Below, piece after piece: positions 53,513-61,666 of a stretch of DNA of 64,000 nucleotides (position 1 is its first letter; each line of letters opens with the position of its first letter). The DNA comes from JACDCA01 sp963810305 (GTDB lineage Bacteria > Acidobacteriota > Vicinamibacteria > Vicinamibacterales > 2-12-FULL-66-21), in assembly GCA_963810305.1 (NCBI GenBank), contig CAWEMY010000013.1, positions 124,001 to 188,000 of the forward strand. Reading direction: 5' to 3'. The notes beneath the pieces were generated by a model. That model searched no databases. It saw only the letters and a program-made list of their open reading frames with translations, and was not told the DNA's origin. A program made the position numbers and the translations under genes.

Positions 53513-55050
53513 CTGGCGTGCTCGCTGAGCCCGGCGGAGTCGCCGGGCGGCGACGGTGGAGCGGCAGCGTCCATGACGAGCTGATGTTCGGTGAGCTCGG
53601 ACGCCGGACGAGCGGGTGACAGCTGCCCTTTGCGCATCACCGCGATGCGGTCGCAGAGCCCGAGGAGCTCCGGAAAATAGCTGCTGACGAGGAGGACGGC
53701 GCGTGGCCGTGGAGCGGACTCGGCAACGAGTTGATCCAGCAGCGCGTAGATCTGTGCCTTGCTCCCGACATCGATGCCACGTGTCGGTTCGTCCAGGACG
53801 AGCACGTCAACGTCATGGTGGAGCAGCCGCCCGATGGCGACCTTCTGCTGATTGCCTCCGGACAGTTCCAAGGCAGGTTGACGAGGACCGCGCGCATGGA
53901 TGCCAAGTCGTTCGATCCAGGTTCCCGCCGCGGCATTCTGGCGTTGCGGCAGTACGAGAGCGCCAGGGCCAAGGCCCTCCAGTTTCGACAGCGTGAGATT
54001 GTCGGCAATCGACATGGTGCCCGCGAGCCCTTCGTTCTTGCGGTCCTCGCTCAACAGACCCATGCCGTGGGCCCACTGCGCGCGCGGCTCCGGCCGCCCG
54101 CTCCATGTGCCAATGGTGACGCGCCCCTGCTTTACCGATTCGAGGCCAAACAGCGAACGCAAGAGGCGTGTTCGTCCCGACCCGAGAAGCCCCGCGATGC
54201 CGAATATCTCGCCTCGATGCAGCGTGAACGTTACGCCGCCGCTGCCGAATCCCTCCACTTGAAGAATCGCTTCGCCACGACGCCTGGGCGATCGCGGGTA
54301 AAGGTCCTCGACGTCACGGCCGACCATCGAGCTGACGATGTCCGCCGCTGGAGCGCTCGGCGGGTGCATGGCAGCGACGCGTCCGTCGCGGAGTACGACG
54401 ATTCGATCCGCGACCTCTTTGACTTCCTCGATGAAATGGGAAATGTAGACGACTGAATGCCCCTCCTGCTTCAGCTGCGCGATGACGTCGAACAATCGCC
54501 GGGCATCCTCGCGGCCAAGGCTGCTCGTCGGCTCATCCATGACCAGCACGCGTGCGCCTGTCGCGAGCGCCCGCGCGATCTCCACCATCTGCTGACTGGC
54601 GACCGCGAGTGACCCGGCGCGCGCGTCAGGCTGAAGGTCGGGTCGGCCGACGCGAGTGAGCGCCTCTGACGCGATCCGACGGGCAGCGCCCCAGCGAACG
54701 ACTCCTGCTCGCGATGGCTCGTCGCCGAGGACGATGTTCTCCATTACGGACAGATCAGAAGCGAGCGACAGCTCCTGATAGATCATGGCAACGCCGGCAC
54801 GTTTCGCGTCCAGCGGGTTCTTCGGATGAAATGGTGCGCCGTCGATCGAGAGCATCCCCGCGTCCGGCCGTACTGCACCCGCCAGGATCGACATCAGCGT
54901 GCTCTTGCCGGCGCCGTTTTGCCCCACGAGCGCGCAGACTTCGCCGCGGCGCACTGAAAAATCCACGCCGTCGACCGCGATCGTCGCGCCAAAAGCCTTG
55001 CGAACTCCCCGCATCTCGAAGCGGGGCGGCGCATCAGCTACCGCAACCAT
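53509..55050 (-). CDS. Sugar ABC transporter ATP-binding protein, double ATPase (RbsA/MglA type)
   Basis: A 513-residue protein with two tandem ABC domains. The first has VCALVGQNGAGKSTLMSILAG (Walker A), the LAVASQQMVEIARALATGARVLVMDEPTSSLG signature and Walker B. The second has the degenerate Walker A GIAGLLGSGRTRLLRSLFG with ELSGGNQQKVAIGRLLHHDVDVLVLDEPTRGIDVGSKAQIY. This asymmetric pattern is normal for ribose/galactose-type importers. It overlaps the binding-protein gene by 13 bp and the permease gene by 4 bp, so the three transporter parts are translated together. Confidence 0.93.
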   Translation of the reverse strand: MVAVADAPPRFEMRGVRKAFGATIAVDGVDFSVRRGEVCALVGQNGAGKSTLMSILAGAVRPDAGMLSIDGAPFHPKNPLDAKRAGVAMIYQELSLASDLSVMENIVLGDEPSRAGVVRWGAARRIASEALTRVGRPDLQPDARAGSLAVASQQMVEIARALATGARVLVMDEPTSSLGREDARRLFDVIAQLKQEGHSVVYISHFIEEVKEVADRIVVLRDGRVAAMHPPSAPAADIVSSMVGRDVEDLYPRSPRRRGEAILQVEGFGSGGVTFTLHRGEIFGIAGLLGSGRTRLLRSLFGLESVKQGRVTIGTWSGRPEPRAQWAHGMGLLSEDRKNEGLAGTMSIADNLTLSKLEGLGPGALVLPQRQNAAAGTWIERLGIHARGPRQPALELSGGNQQKVAIGRLLHHDVDVLVLDEPTRGIDVGSKAQIYALLDQLVAESAPRPRAVLLVSSYFPELLGLCDRIAVMRKGQLSPARPASELTEHQLVMDAAAPPSPPGDSAGLSEHAR

Positions 55051-56021
55051 TTCTTGAGATCGGGTTCGAGTAGTTCCTTGACGTCGGGGTTGTCCATCTG
55101 GTCGGGAGTCACGAGCCGCACACCGGTGTCGATCCGGCGTTCCACTTTTTCGCCATGGATATGGGCCACCAGCGTTTTCACCGCGAGGTATCCCATCTTG
55201 ACCGGGTCCTGCACGATCAACCCGTCGATCTGCTTGCTTCGCAGCCCCTTCACGAGATTGTCAGAGGCGTCGAAGCCGATGAACCGGACCTTGCCCGCCC
55301 AGCCGTTGTCCTGCAGCACGCGCAGCATCGCGAACGTGCTCGACTCGTTCGGCGTGAAGATTCCGTCCACCGCCAGGCTGCCGTCCGGCGCCTTCAATGT
55401 GCTCAGGATCGTCTCAGCTTTCTTGTACGCACTTTCCACGTCCGCGCCGCCAAACTGGTTTGCACTCGCCAGCTCCAGACCCGAGTGTGCCTTGACGGCC
55501 TCGAGAAAGCCCTCCTCCCGCCGGGTCGTACTGTCATGCCCTTCGGCATAGCGCAGCAGGACGATGCGTCCCTTGCCGTTCAGGAGTTTGGCCATGTGCT
55601 CGCCGGCAAGCCGTCCGCCGACGTTGTTGTCGGTAGCGACGAAGCTCACGTAGTCTTCGCCCTTCAAGCCGGAGTCGAAGATCACGACGGGGATGCCACG
55701 TTTGGTCGCGCCGGTGACCGGCCCGACGAGAGCGGAATCGTCCAGCGGCGCAAGTGCGATCCCGGCGACCCCACGAGCGACAGCGTTCTCCACCTCGCTC
55801 ACCTGCGAGTCGCGATCGTCCTCTCGCAACGGTCCACGCCACGCCACAGTGACGTGCAGCTCCTGCGCCGCCTTCTCAGCGCCGGCATGGATGCTCTGCC
55901 AGAACGCATGGGACGTACCCTTTGGAATCACGGCGACGGTCATGCCGCCGTTTTCCTTCTTGCCCGAGCAGGCGCACGCGAGCAGAGCGGCCGCCAGAAC
56001 GCATCGAGTCTTCCATCTCAT
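55038..56021 (-). CDS. Sugar-binding lipoprotein of the ABC importer (RbsB type)
   Basis: A 327-residue type I periplasmic binding protein with lipoprotein signal MRWKTRCVLAAALLACACSGKK (lipobox near CAC). The fold is typical: MTVAVIPKGTSHAFWQSIHAGAEKAAQELHVTVAWRGP, ENAVARGVAGIALAPLDDSALVGPVTGATKRGIPVVIFDSG, YVSFVATDNNVGGRLAGEHMAKLL and VDGIFTPNESSTFAMLRVLQDNGWAGKVRFIGFDASDNLVKGLRSKQIDGLIVQDPVKMGYLAVKTL. It delivers a monosaccharide, probably fucose or galactose judging from the neighbours, to the permease/ATPase pair. Confidence 0.92.
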   Translation of the reverse strand: MRWKTRCVLAAALLACACSGKKENGGMTVAVIPKGTSHAFWQSIHAGAEKAAQELHVTVAWRGPLREDDRDSQVSEVENAVARGVAGIALAPLDDSALVGPVTGATKRGIPVVIFDSGLKGEDYVSFVATDNNVGGRLAGEHMAKLLNGKGRIVLLRYAEGHDSTTRREEGFLEAVKAHSGLELASANQFGGADVESAYKKAETILSTLKAPDGSLAVDGIFTPNESSTFAMLRVLQDNGWAGKVRFIGFDASDNLVKGLRSKQIDGLIVQDPVKMGYLAVKTLVAHIHGEKVERRIDTGVRLVTPDQMDNPDVKELLEPDLKKWLR

Positions 56022-56893
56022 CGCCGTGTCTCCCTCTCCGCATAACTGATAACGCGCTGGCGCTGCGTGCCGAGACCATCGATGCCGAGCTCGACGATGT
56101 CGCCGGGCTGCAGGTAGCGGGGCTCCGGTTTCATCCCAAACCCGACTCCGGCCGGTGTGCCGGTGCTGATGACATCGCCAGGCAGCAGTGTCATGAATTC
56201 GCTGACGTAGCTGACGAGCGTCGGCACGTCGAAGATCATGTTGGCAGTCGTGCTCTTCTGTACCACTTCACCGTTGACCGAGAGCCACATCCCGAGCTGC
56301 TGGGGGTTGCTTATCTCGTCACGGGTCGCAACGTACGGCCCCAATGGGGCAAAGGTGTCGGCGCTCTTGCCTTTGACCCACTGCCCGCCGCGTTCGAGTT
56401 GAAAGCTGCGTTCCGAGTAGTCGTTGTGTAGAACGTATCCCGCGACGTGATCGAGCGCGCGAGCCACCGGTACGTGAGCGGCCCGGCGACCGACCACGAC
56501 CGCAAGCTCCACTTCCCAGTCGACCTTCGAAGCGCCTTTCGGTATCACGACCACGCCGTCCGGGCCCTCCAGCGCCGTCGTCGATTTGAAGAAGATCACC
56601 GGTTCCGCCGGCAAGGGCATGCCACTCTCCGCGGCGTGATCGCGATAGTTGAGTCCGATGCAGACGATCTTGCTGGGCCGCGGGACAGGTGCGGCCAGGA
56701 GCGCGGACGGGTCGAGACGCGGGGCGGCGGTCGCGTGCTGTTCCAGCCACGCTCGCAAGGCCGACAAGCCGTCCCCTCCGAAAAACGCTTCGTCGAACTC
56801 AGGGGTGCAGCCGGACACGTCGATCCGTGTACCGTCCTCGAGCTGCACTCCAGGAACTTCGAGCCCCGGTGGCCCGCATCTGACCAGTTTCAT
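56018..56893 (-). CDS. FAH-family hydrolase, probable 2,4-diketo-3-deoxy-L-fuconate hydrolase
   Basis: A 291-residue fumarylacetoacetate-hydrolase-fold enzyme: PSKIVCIGLNYRDHAAESGMPLPAEPVIFFKSTTALEGPDGVV, ASKVDWEVELAVVVGRRA (metal Glu residues), HVAGYVLHNDYSERSFQLERGGQWVKGKSADTFAPLGPYV, MIFDVPTLVSYVSEFMTLLPGDVISTGTPAGVGFG. Some members are annotated ureidoglycolate lyase, but next to fuconate dehydratase the likely reaction is cleavage of 2,4-diketo-3-deoxy-L-fuconate to pyruvate and lactate. It overlaps the binding-protein gene by 4 bp and is preceded by the inverted-repeat element separating it from galK. Confidence 0.87.
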   Translation of the reverse strand: MKLVRCGPPGLEVPGVQLEDGTRIDVSGCTPEFDEAFFGGDGLSALRAWLEQHATAAPRLDPSALLAAPVPRPSKIVCIGLNYRDHAAESGMPLPAEPVIFFKSTTALEGPDGVVVIPKGASKVDWEVELAVVVGRRAAHVPVARALDHVAGYVLHNDYSERSFQLERGGQWVKGKSADTFAPLGPYVATRDEISNPQQLGMWLSVNGEVVQKSTTANMIFDVPTLVSYVSEFMTLLPGDVISTGTPAGVGFGMKPEPRYLQPGDIVELGIDGLGTQRQRVISYAERETRR

Positions 56894-56901
56894 GCGTCCT
56901 C

Positions 56902-56999
56902 GGGGTCAGATCTTGTTTCTTGCAGAAATGTCCTCGATGGGGGACTCTTCGCATCGTCCTCGCGAGAGGTCAAAAACGCAAGAATCAAGATCTGACCCC
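56902..56999. mobile_element. Short inverted-repeat element (MITE/REP-like, 98 bp) overlapping the end of galK
   Basis: The ends GGGGTCAGATCTTGTTTCTTGC (56902-56923) and its complement (56978-56999) match at 21 of 22 positions, flanking 54 bp of non-coding sequence. The GGGGTCAGATCTTGA terminus is typical of short non-autonomous elements mobilised by REP-associated tyrosine (IS200-like) transposases. No transposase is in this window. The right arm supplies the last codons (GVRS) and the TGA stop of galK. Confidence 0.75.
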
Positions 57000-58172
57000 C
57001 ACCGCTCCGGCGGCGTCGGCTGACGCGCTGACATAGATGTCCGGCGTCAGGCCGGTGGCCGCTTCGTAGCTGGCGGCGATCCGGCTGCGAAATTCGTCTA
57101 CGGCCTCCTCGTGCACGAGATTGACGGTGCAGCCGCCGAAACCGCCGCCGGTCATCCGCGATCCGAAGACGCCAGGGCTGCCGCTGGCCGCCTCCACGAG
57201 TATGTCCAGCTCGCGAACGCTCACCTCGTAGTCGTCGCGCAGGCTTCGGTGGGACGCGGCCATGAGCGGTCCGAGCGCGCCAGGATTGCCGCCCTCGAGC
57301 GCGTCCGCAGCCTCCAGGACGCGGGCATTCTCGGTCACGACGTGCCGCGCCCGACGGAAGAGCACGTCGCCGAGGTCCGCACGAGCGGCCTCGACGCGCG
57401 ACAGGTCCACATCGCGCAAGTTCGTGACACCCGGATCGTCCTGCCTGAGTTTCGCGACCGCCGCGGCGCATTCCGCGCGGCGCATGTTGTATTCCCCCGA
57501 CGCATTTGAATGTCGCACCATCGAATTGCAGGCGACGATTCGAACCTCCGGCGGCAGCGGAATCCGCCGATGCGTCAGAGTCCGGCAGTCGAGCATCAAG
57601 GCCGCCCCTGCTTCAGCGTGCAGAGCGGTGTATTGATCCATGATGCCGACCGCGGCGCCGACCACTTCGTTCTCCGCTCGCTGGCACAGCCGCGCGATGG
57701 TGGTGCGATCGAGGGAGATGCCGGCAAGATCCAGCAGTGCGACCGCAACGGAGACCTCCAGCGCGGCAGACGAGCTCAGCCCCGCGCCTGCCGGGACCTC
57801 ACTGTGCAGCAGCAGGTTCGCACCGGTCTCGACGTGCTGTTCCAGCAGCATCGCGATCACGCCGGCGACGTAGTCGAGCCACGCGCCGGTTCGTCCGGGC
57901 GCCGCCTCGGCCCGAATGGACACGGTCTGATCCGCATTGATGGAGTGGACGACGATCGTCCGGTCGCGGCGTGGGGCTGCCGCAATCCAGCACGACAAGT
58001 CGAGCGCCACCGGCATCACGAATCCGTCGTTGTAGTCGGTGTGCTCGCCGATCAGATTGACGCGTCCGGGGGCTCGGTACAGGCGTGGCTTCGTGTCGAA
58101 CATCTCGCGAAAGCGCGCTGACAGAAAAGCCGGATCGACGGACGAGGGAGTTGAGAGAGACTCGGCGGTCAT
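56985..58172 (-). CDS. galK: Galactokinase
   Basis: A 395-residue GHMP kinase with all GalK signatures: YRAPGRVNLIGEHTDYNDGFVMPVAL at the N-terminus, VPAGAGLSSSAALEVSVAVALL (ATP loop), GIMDQYTALHAEAGAALMLDCRTL and the C-terminal VFGSRMTGGGFGGCTVNLV. It phosphorylates galactose to galactose-1-phosphate, fitting the alpha-galactosidases nearby. It is the first gene of the leftward transporter/fucose operon. Its last four residues and stop codon lie in the inverted-repeat element at 56902-56999. It is divergent from the oxidoreductase at 58346 across 173 bp with no clear operator. Confidence 0.94.
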   Translation of the reverse strand: MTAESLSTPSSVDPAFLSARFREMFDTKPRLYRAPGRVNLIGEHTDYNDGFVMPVALDLSCWIAAAPRRDRTIVVHSINADQTVSIRAEAAPGRTGAWLDYVAGVIAMLLEQHVETGANLLLHSEVPAGAGLSSSAALEVSVAVALLDLAGISLDRTTIARLCQRAENEVVGAAVGIMDQYTALHAEAGAALMLDCRTLTHRRIPLPPEVRIVACNSMVRHSNASGEYNMRRAECAAAVAKLRQDDPGVTNLRDVDLSRVEAARADLGDVLFRRARHVVTENARVLEAADALEGGNPGALGPLMAASHRSLRDDYEVSVRELDILVEAASGSPGVFGSRMTGGGFGGCTVNLVHEEAVDEFRSRIAASYEAATGLTPDIYVSASADAAGAVGVRS

Positions 58173-58345
58173 TCGACGGCGGCCTTATGATGATGCGTCA
58201 CGCGCGGTCACGAGCTTACCCTGCTTCGTCACCGGCTGGCTCGGCCTGTTCCGTTACCACCATGTGCTCGTAACAGGCAGATTCTTGACACATTCTCCGG
58301 GACACCGTAGCGTCGCGGTCGGTGCCCGTCGGCGGAAGGGACAAC

Positions 58346-59644
58346 ATGTTTCTCACACCGGAACAGCAGGAGCTCGGACGCCGCACCTTCCTGAAAGCCC
58401 TCGCCGGCACTCCCGCTCTTGGACTTCTCGCCGCCGCCGCCACCACCAAAGGACCGGTACCAGGCGGCCCGGTTCGTCTCGGCGTCATCGGCGTCGGTGG
58501 CCAGGGGCGGGCGCTGCTCAATAACGTCGATCCTTCCTTCGGTGAGGTCCGCGCGATCTGCGACATCAATCCCGCATCGCTGATGCGTGCCGACGAGGCG
58601 ATGCAGAAGAAGGGCATGCCGAAAGCGCGCCACTACGTCGAGTGGGCCGATCTACTCCAGAAGGAGGATGTCGAAGCCGTCCTCGTCGCCGTGCCGCTCT
58701 GGCAGCATGCGGACGTCACCGTCGGCTGCCTCGATGCCGGCAAGCACGTGCTCTGCGAAAAGATGATGGCGTGGGATGTCGATGGCTGCGAGCGGATGAC
58801 GCAGGCGGCGGCACGCAACCGGAAGGTGCTCGAGATCGGATACCAGCGGCGCTACAACGGGGTGTACCAGTCGGCATTCGAAGGGATCGTCCAGCCGGGT
58901 CTGCTCGGCGACGTCTATCACGTGCGGATGGTGTGGCACCGCAACGGCAACTGGCGTCGCAAAGGGGAGCCGCCGGTACCCGACTACGACGCCTCGAAGT
59001 GGGGGTACCCGTCATTCGACCACCTCTGGAACTGGCGGTTGTACTGGAAATATTCGCAGGGCCTGATGGCGGAGCTCGCCAGCCACCAGTTGAACGCGGC
59101 GAACTGGTTTCTGGGATCGGCGCCAACCGCGGTCACCGCCAGCGGCGGCATCCACAGGTTCAACGACGGGCGGGAAGTCCCCGACCACATATATTCGATG
59201 TGGGAGTACCCCGGAGGCCGTACTGCGACGTACTCGTCGATCGAGTCCAACGCGTTCGAGAATCGTTACGAGGTCTACTTCGGCACCAAAGCGACATTGC
59301 TCGTGCGGAATGAGAACGAGGCGCTGATGTTCGAGGAGGGCTCCGCGGCGAATCGTCAGACCACCGTCCAGGTGTCCCCGCGGGAAGGTGCCGCGGCAGC
59401 CGACGCGTCCGAGACACGGCCGGCCAATACGTCCGGCGGTCCCGGCGCCGCAGCGGTCTCTCCGGCGGCCCCTGCGAGCGGGCCAAATCGGCCGTCCGCG
59501 ACACGCCAGCAGATCTCGCGATTTTGCTCGGCGGTGCGCGTCGGCACACCGATCGCGTGCGGTCCCGAACAAGCGATGCACTCCGCGCGCGCGTGCATCC
59601 GCGCCAACGAGGCGATCAAGCAGCAGGCGCGGCTGGCCGTGTGA
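58346..59644 (+). CDS. Tat-exported Gfo/Idh/MocA-family oxidoreductase
   Basis: The start at 58346 follows GGAAGGG at good spacing and leads into a twin-arginine signal (LGRRTFLKALAGTPALGLLAAAA). The NAD fold VRLGVIGVGGQGRALLNNV, VRAICDINPASL, DVEAVLVAVPLWQHADVTVGCLDAGKHVLCEKMMAWDVDGC precedes the C-terminal domain YQRRYNGVYQSAFEGIVQPGLLGDVYHVRMVWHRNGNWRRK, GLMAELASHQLNAANWFLG, VPDHIYSMWEYPGGRTATYSSI. CEKMM replaces the usual EKP. A 60-residue Ala/Pro-rich insert precedes the C-terminus. It probably acts on a sugar or glycoside in the envelope. It heads the rightward SDR/SBP/SDR run. Confidence 0.87.
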   Translation: MFLTPEQQELGRRTFLKALAGTPALGLLAAAATTKGPVPGGPVRLGVIGVGGQGRALLNNVDPSFGEVRAICDINPASLMRADEAMQKKGMPKARHYVEWADLLQKEDVEAVLVAVPLWQHADVTVGCLDAGKHVLCEKMMAWDVDGCERMTQAAARNRKVLEIGYQRRYNGVYQSAFEGIVQPGLLGDVYHVRMVWHRNGNWRRKGEPPVPDYDASKWGYPSFDHLWNWRLYWKYSQGLMAELASHQLNAANWFLGSAPTAVTASGGIHRFNDGREVPDHIYSMWEYPGGRTATYSSIESNAFENRYEVYFGTKATLLVRNENEALMFEEGSAANRQTTVQVSPREGAAAADASETRPANTSGGPGAAAVSPAAPASGPNRPSATRQQISRFCSAVRVGTPIACGPEQAMHSARACIRANEAIKQQARLAV

Positions 59645-59663
59645 GTCGGCATCGTCCCTCGTG

Positions 59664-60425
59664 ATGTTTCGCCTGTCAGGCAGGACGGCGCTGGTTACCG
59701 GAGCGGGCTCGGGGATCGGCGCGGCGATCGCGGAGACGTTCGCCAGCGCTGGCGCGCGTGTGTTCGCGACCGATCGCGACGGCGACACCGCGCGCGGCAC
59801 GGCGGATCGGATCAACGCCTCCGGCGGCCGGGCGGATGCGCTGACGCTGGATGTGACCGACGAAGACAGATGCGCGGGCATCCTGGCGGAAGTCTTGGGA
59901 GGCACCGAGGCCGTCGACATTCTGGTGAACAACGCCGGGATCGGTCACGTAGGGACGTTGATGACGACCAGCGGCGAAGACCTCGATCGTCTTTACGCCG
60001 TCAACGTGCGGGGTATTTTCAACGTGACCAGGGTGTTTCTTCCCGCCATGCTCGAACGCAAACGAGGGAGCATCGTCAACATCGCATCGGTCGGTGGCGT
60101 CGTGGGGATACGCGATCGCCTCGCCTATTGCACGACCAAATTCGCGGTCGTCGGCCTGACCAAGGCGATGGCGCTCGATCATGCAGCGACCGGGGTGCGC
60201 GTCAACTGTATTTGCCCGGGACGGGTAAAAACGCCGTTTGTTCAGGCGCGCTTGAAGGAGTATGCGGATCCCGAACGTGGGCTGCGCGAGATGTCCTCGT
60301 CACAGGCGCTCGGCCGGATGGGGACGCCGGCGGAGATTGCCGCGGCTGCGCTCTACCTGGCGAGCGATGAGGCCGCTTTCGTCACCGGGGCCGCGTTCAT
60401 GATCGACGGCGGATGGATAGGGTAG
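59664..60425 (+). CDS. SDR-family dehydrogenase, candidate L-fucose-pathway enzyme
   Basis: A 253-residue classical short-chain dehydrogenase: RTALVTGAGSGIGAAIAETFASAGARVFATDRDGD (TGxxxGxG NAD(P) motif with a following acidic residue favouring NAD), DILVNNAGIGHVGTL, SIVNIASVGGVVG, catalytic YCTTK, VRVNCICPGRVKTPF and FMIDGGWIG. The neighbours (fuconate dehydratase, FAH hydrolase, a second SDR) suggest it oxidises L-fucose or 2-keto-3-deoxy-L-fuconate; which of the two cannot be decided by sequence. It follows the oxidoreductase by 19 bp and precedes the next gene by 2 bp. Confidence 0.88.
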   Translation: MFRLSGRTALVTGAGSGIGAAIAETFASAGARVFATDRDGDTARGTADRINASGGRADALTLDVTDEDRCAGILAEVLGGTEAVDILVNNAGIGHVGTLMTTSGEDLDRLYAVNVRGIFNVTRVFLPAMLERKRGSIVNIASVGGVVGIRDRLAYCTTKFAVVGLTKAMALDHAATGVRVNCICPGRVKTPFVQARLKEYADPERGLREMSSSQALGRMGTPAEIAAAALYLASDEAAFVTGAAFMIDGGWIG

Positions 60426-60427
60426 TC

Positions 60428-61666
60428 ATGACGGACCTACAGATGATCGTCCGGGTGGCGCTCGTCGGCGGGCCGATGTACGACCCGCTGTACGAGACGA
60501 TCCCGGACTTCGAGCATCAGACCGGCTACCGGGTCGAGGTCGTTGCGCAACTGCCACATCCCGAACTGAACGGGTTTGTGAAACGTGCGCTCGAGTCCGG
60601 TTCACCGCGGATCGATCTGCTCTCGACCCACACGAAGTACGCGCCCTCGCAGGCGGAATGGCTGGCGCCGCTCGACGGTCTGCTGCCGGTGGACCTCGAG
60701 GAGGATCTGCTGCCGCGGCCTCGCGAGCTGTCGCGCATCGGCGGACGGCTTCTGCAACTGCCTCGGAACCTCGACGTACGGCTCCTGCATTATCGCCGCG
60801 ACCTGTTTGAAGACCCGCGCGAACAGGACGCGTTCGTGCGCATCGCGGGACGTCCGTTGCGGGTGCCGGAGACGTGGACCGAGCTCGCCGAGGTGGCGAG
60901 CTTCTTCACGCGTCCCGGCCTCTACGGGTTCCTGTTCCCCGGACGGGACTCGGGCCTGTTCGGCACGTTTTACGAGATGCTCGTCGGCGCCGGCGGTGAG
61001 CTGTTCGACGAAGCGCTGCGGCCGGCGTTCGATTCTTCGGCCGGCATCTGGGCTGCCGGTCTGATCGCGGACCTTCATCATCACCGTCGGGTGACCCCGC
61101 GAGATCTGTCCGGATGGCACTATGACGACATTTCCGCCGCGTTCCGCTCCGGCGGTGCCGCGATGGTGTGCGACTGGCCGGGGAGTTATCACCTCTATCA
61201 GGACCCGGCCACGTGCGCTGTTGCCGCACACGTGGGTCTCGCTCTAGTGCCAGTAGGGCCGGCTGGGATCGACGCCGCGTACGCGGGCTGCCATTCCTTC
61301 GCAATTCCACGGGCCGCTGGCAATCGCAAAGGCGCGACGGCGCTGCTGCACTGGCTGACCTCGTTCGATGCACAGCTCGGTGAAGCGCGCCGCGGAGCGA
61401 TCCCTTGCCGGGCGAGTGCGCTGGCCCGTGTTCGAGAAGAGGCCGCCGCGGATCCTTTGCAAGCCCACCGCTGGGAATTGCTCGCCGCTGCGGAGGAGAC
61501 GATGATCATCCCCCCGCGGTTCGCCGCGTATCCGGACTGCGAGGAGGCGATCTGGCGCGCCATCCAGGAAGCGATGGAAGGCACCACGTCGCCGGCCGAG
61601 GCCGTGGCAAGCGCCGCCCGGACGATTGCGCCGATTGTCGGCATCCGGGCCGCGGTTCGGTCATGA
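60428..61666 (+). CDS. Family-1 solute-binding-like protein without a visible export signal
   Basis: A 412-residue type II periplasmic-binding-protein fold: VALVGGPMYDPLYETIPDFEHQTGYRVEVVAQLPHPELNGFVKRAL, RIDLLSTHTKYAPSQAEWLAPLDGLLPVDLEEDL, VRLLHYRRDLFEDPREQDAF, GLYGFLFPGRDSGLFGTFYEMLVGAGGELFD, AAMVCDWPGSYHLYQD and GCHSFAIPRAAGNRKGATALLHWL. The ATG at 60428 starts MTDLQMIVRVALVGG, with no hydrophobic signal and no lipobox, and no upstream in-frame start adds one. No matching family-1 permease genes are present. It may be a cytoplasmic ligand-binding protein or a gene that lost its signal. It lies between two SDR genes and overlaps the second by 4 bp. Confidence 0.8.
   Translation: MTDLQMIVRVALVGGPMYDPLYETIPDFEHQTGYRVEVVAQLPHPELNGFVKRALESGSPRIDLLSTHTKYAPSQAEWLAPLDGLLPVDLEEDLLPRPRELSRIGGRLLQLPRNLDVRLLHYRRDLFEDPREQDAFVRIAGRPLRVPETWTELAEVASFFTRPGLYGFLFPGRDSGLFGTFYEMLVGAGGELFDEALRPAFDSSAGIWAAGLIADLHHHRRVTPRDLSGWHYDDISAAFRSGGAAMVCDWPGSYHLYQDPATCAVAAHVGLALVPVGPAGIDAAYAGCHSFAIPRAAGNRKGATALLHWLTSFDAQLGEARRGAIPCRASALARVREEAAADPLQAHRWELLAAAEETMIIPPRFAAYPDCEEAIWRAIQEAMEGTTSPAEAVASAARTIAPIVGIRAAVRS

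Noticed and set aside
58285..58313. TTGACA in the galK/oxidoreductase intergenic region as a promoter
   Set aside because: No acceptable -10 box lies 16-18 bp downstream; the hexamer alone is not enough.
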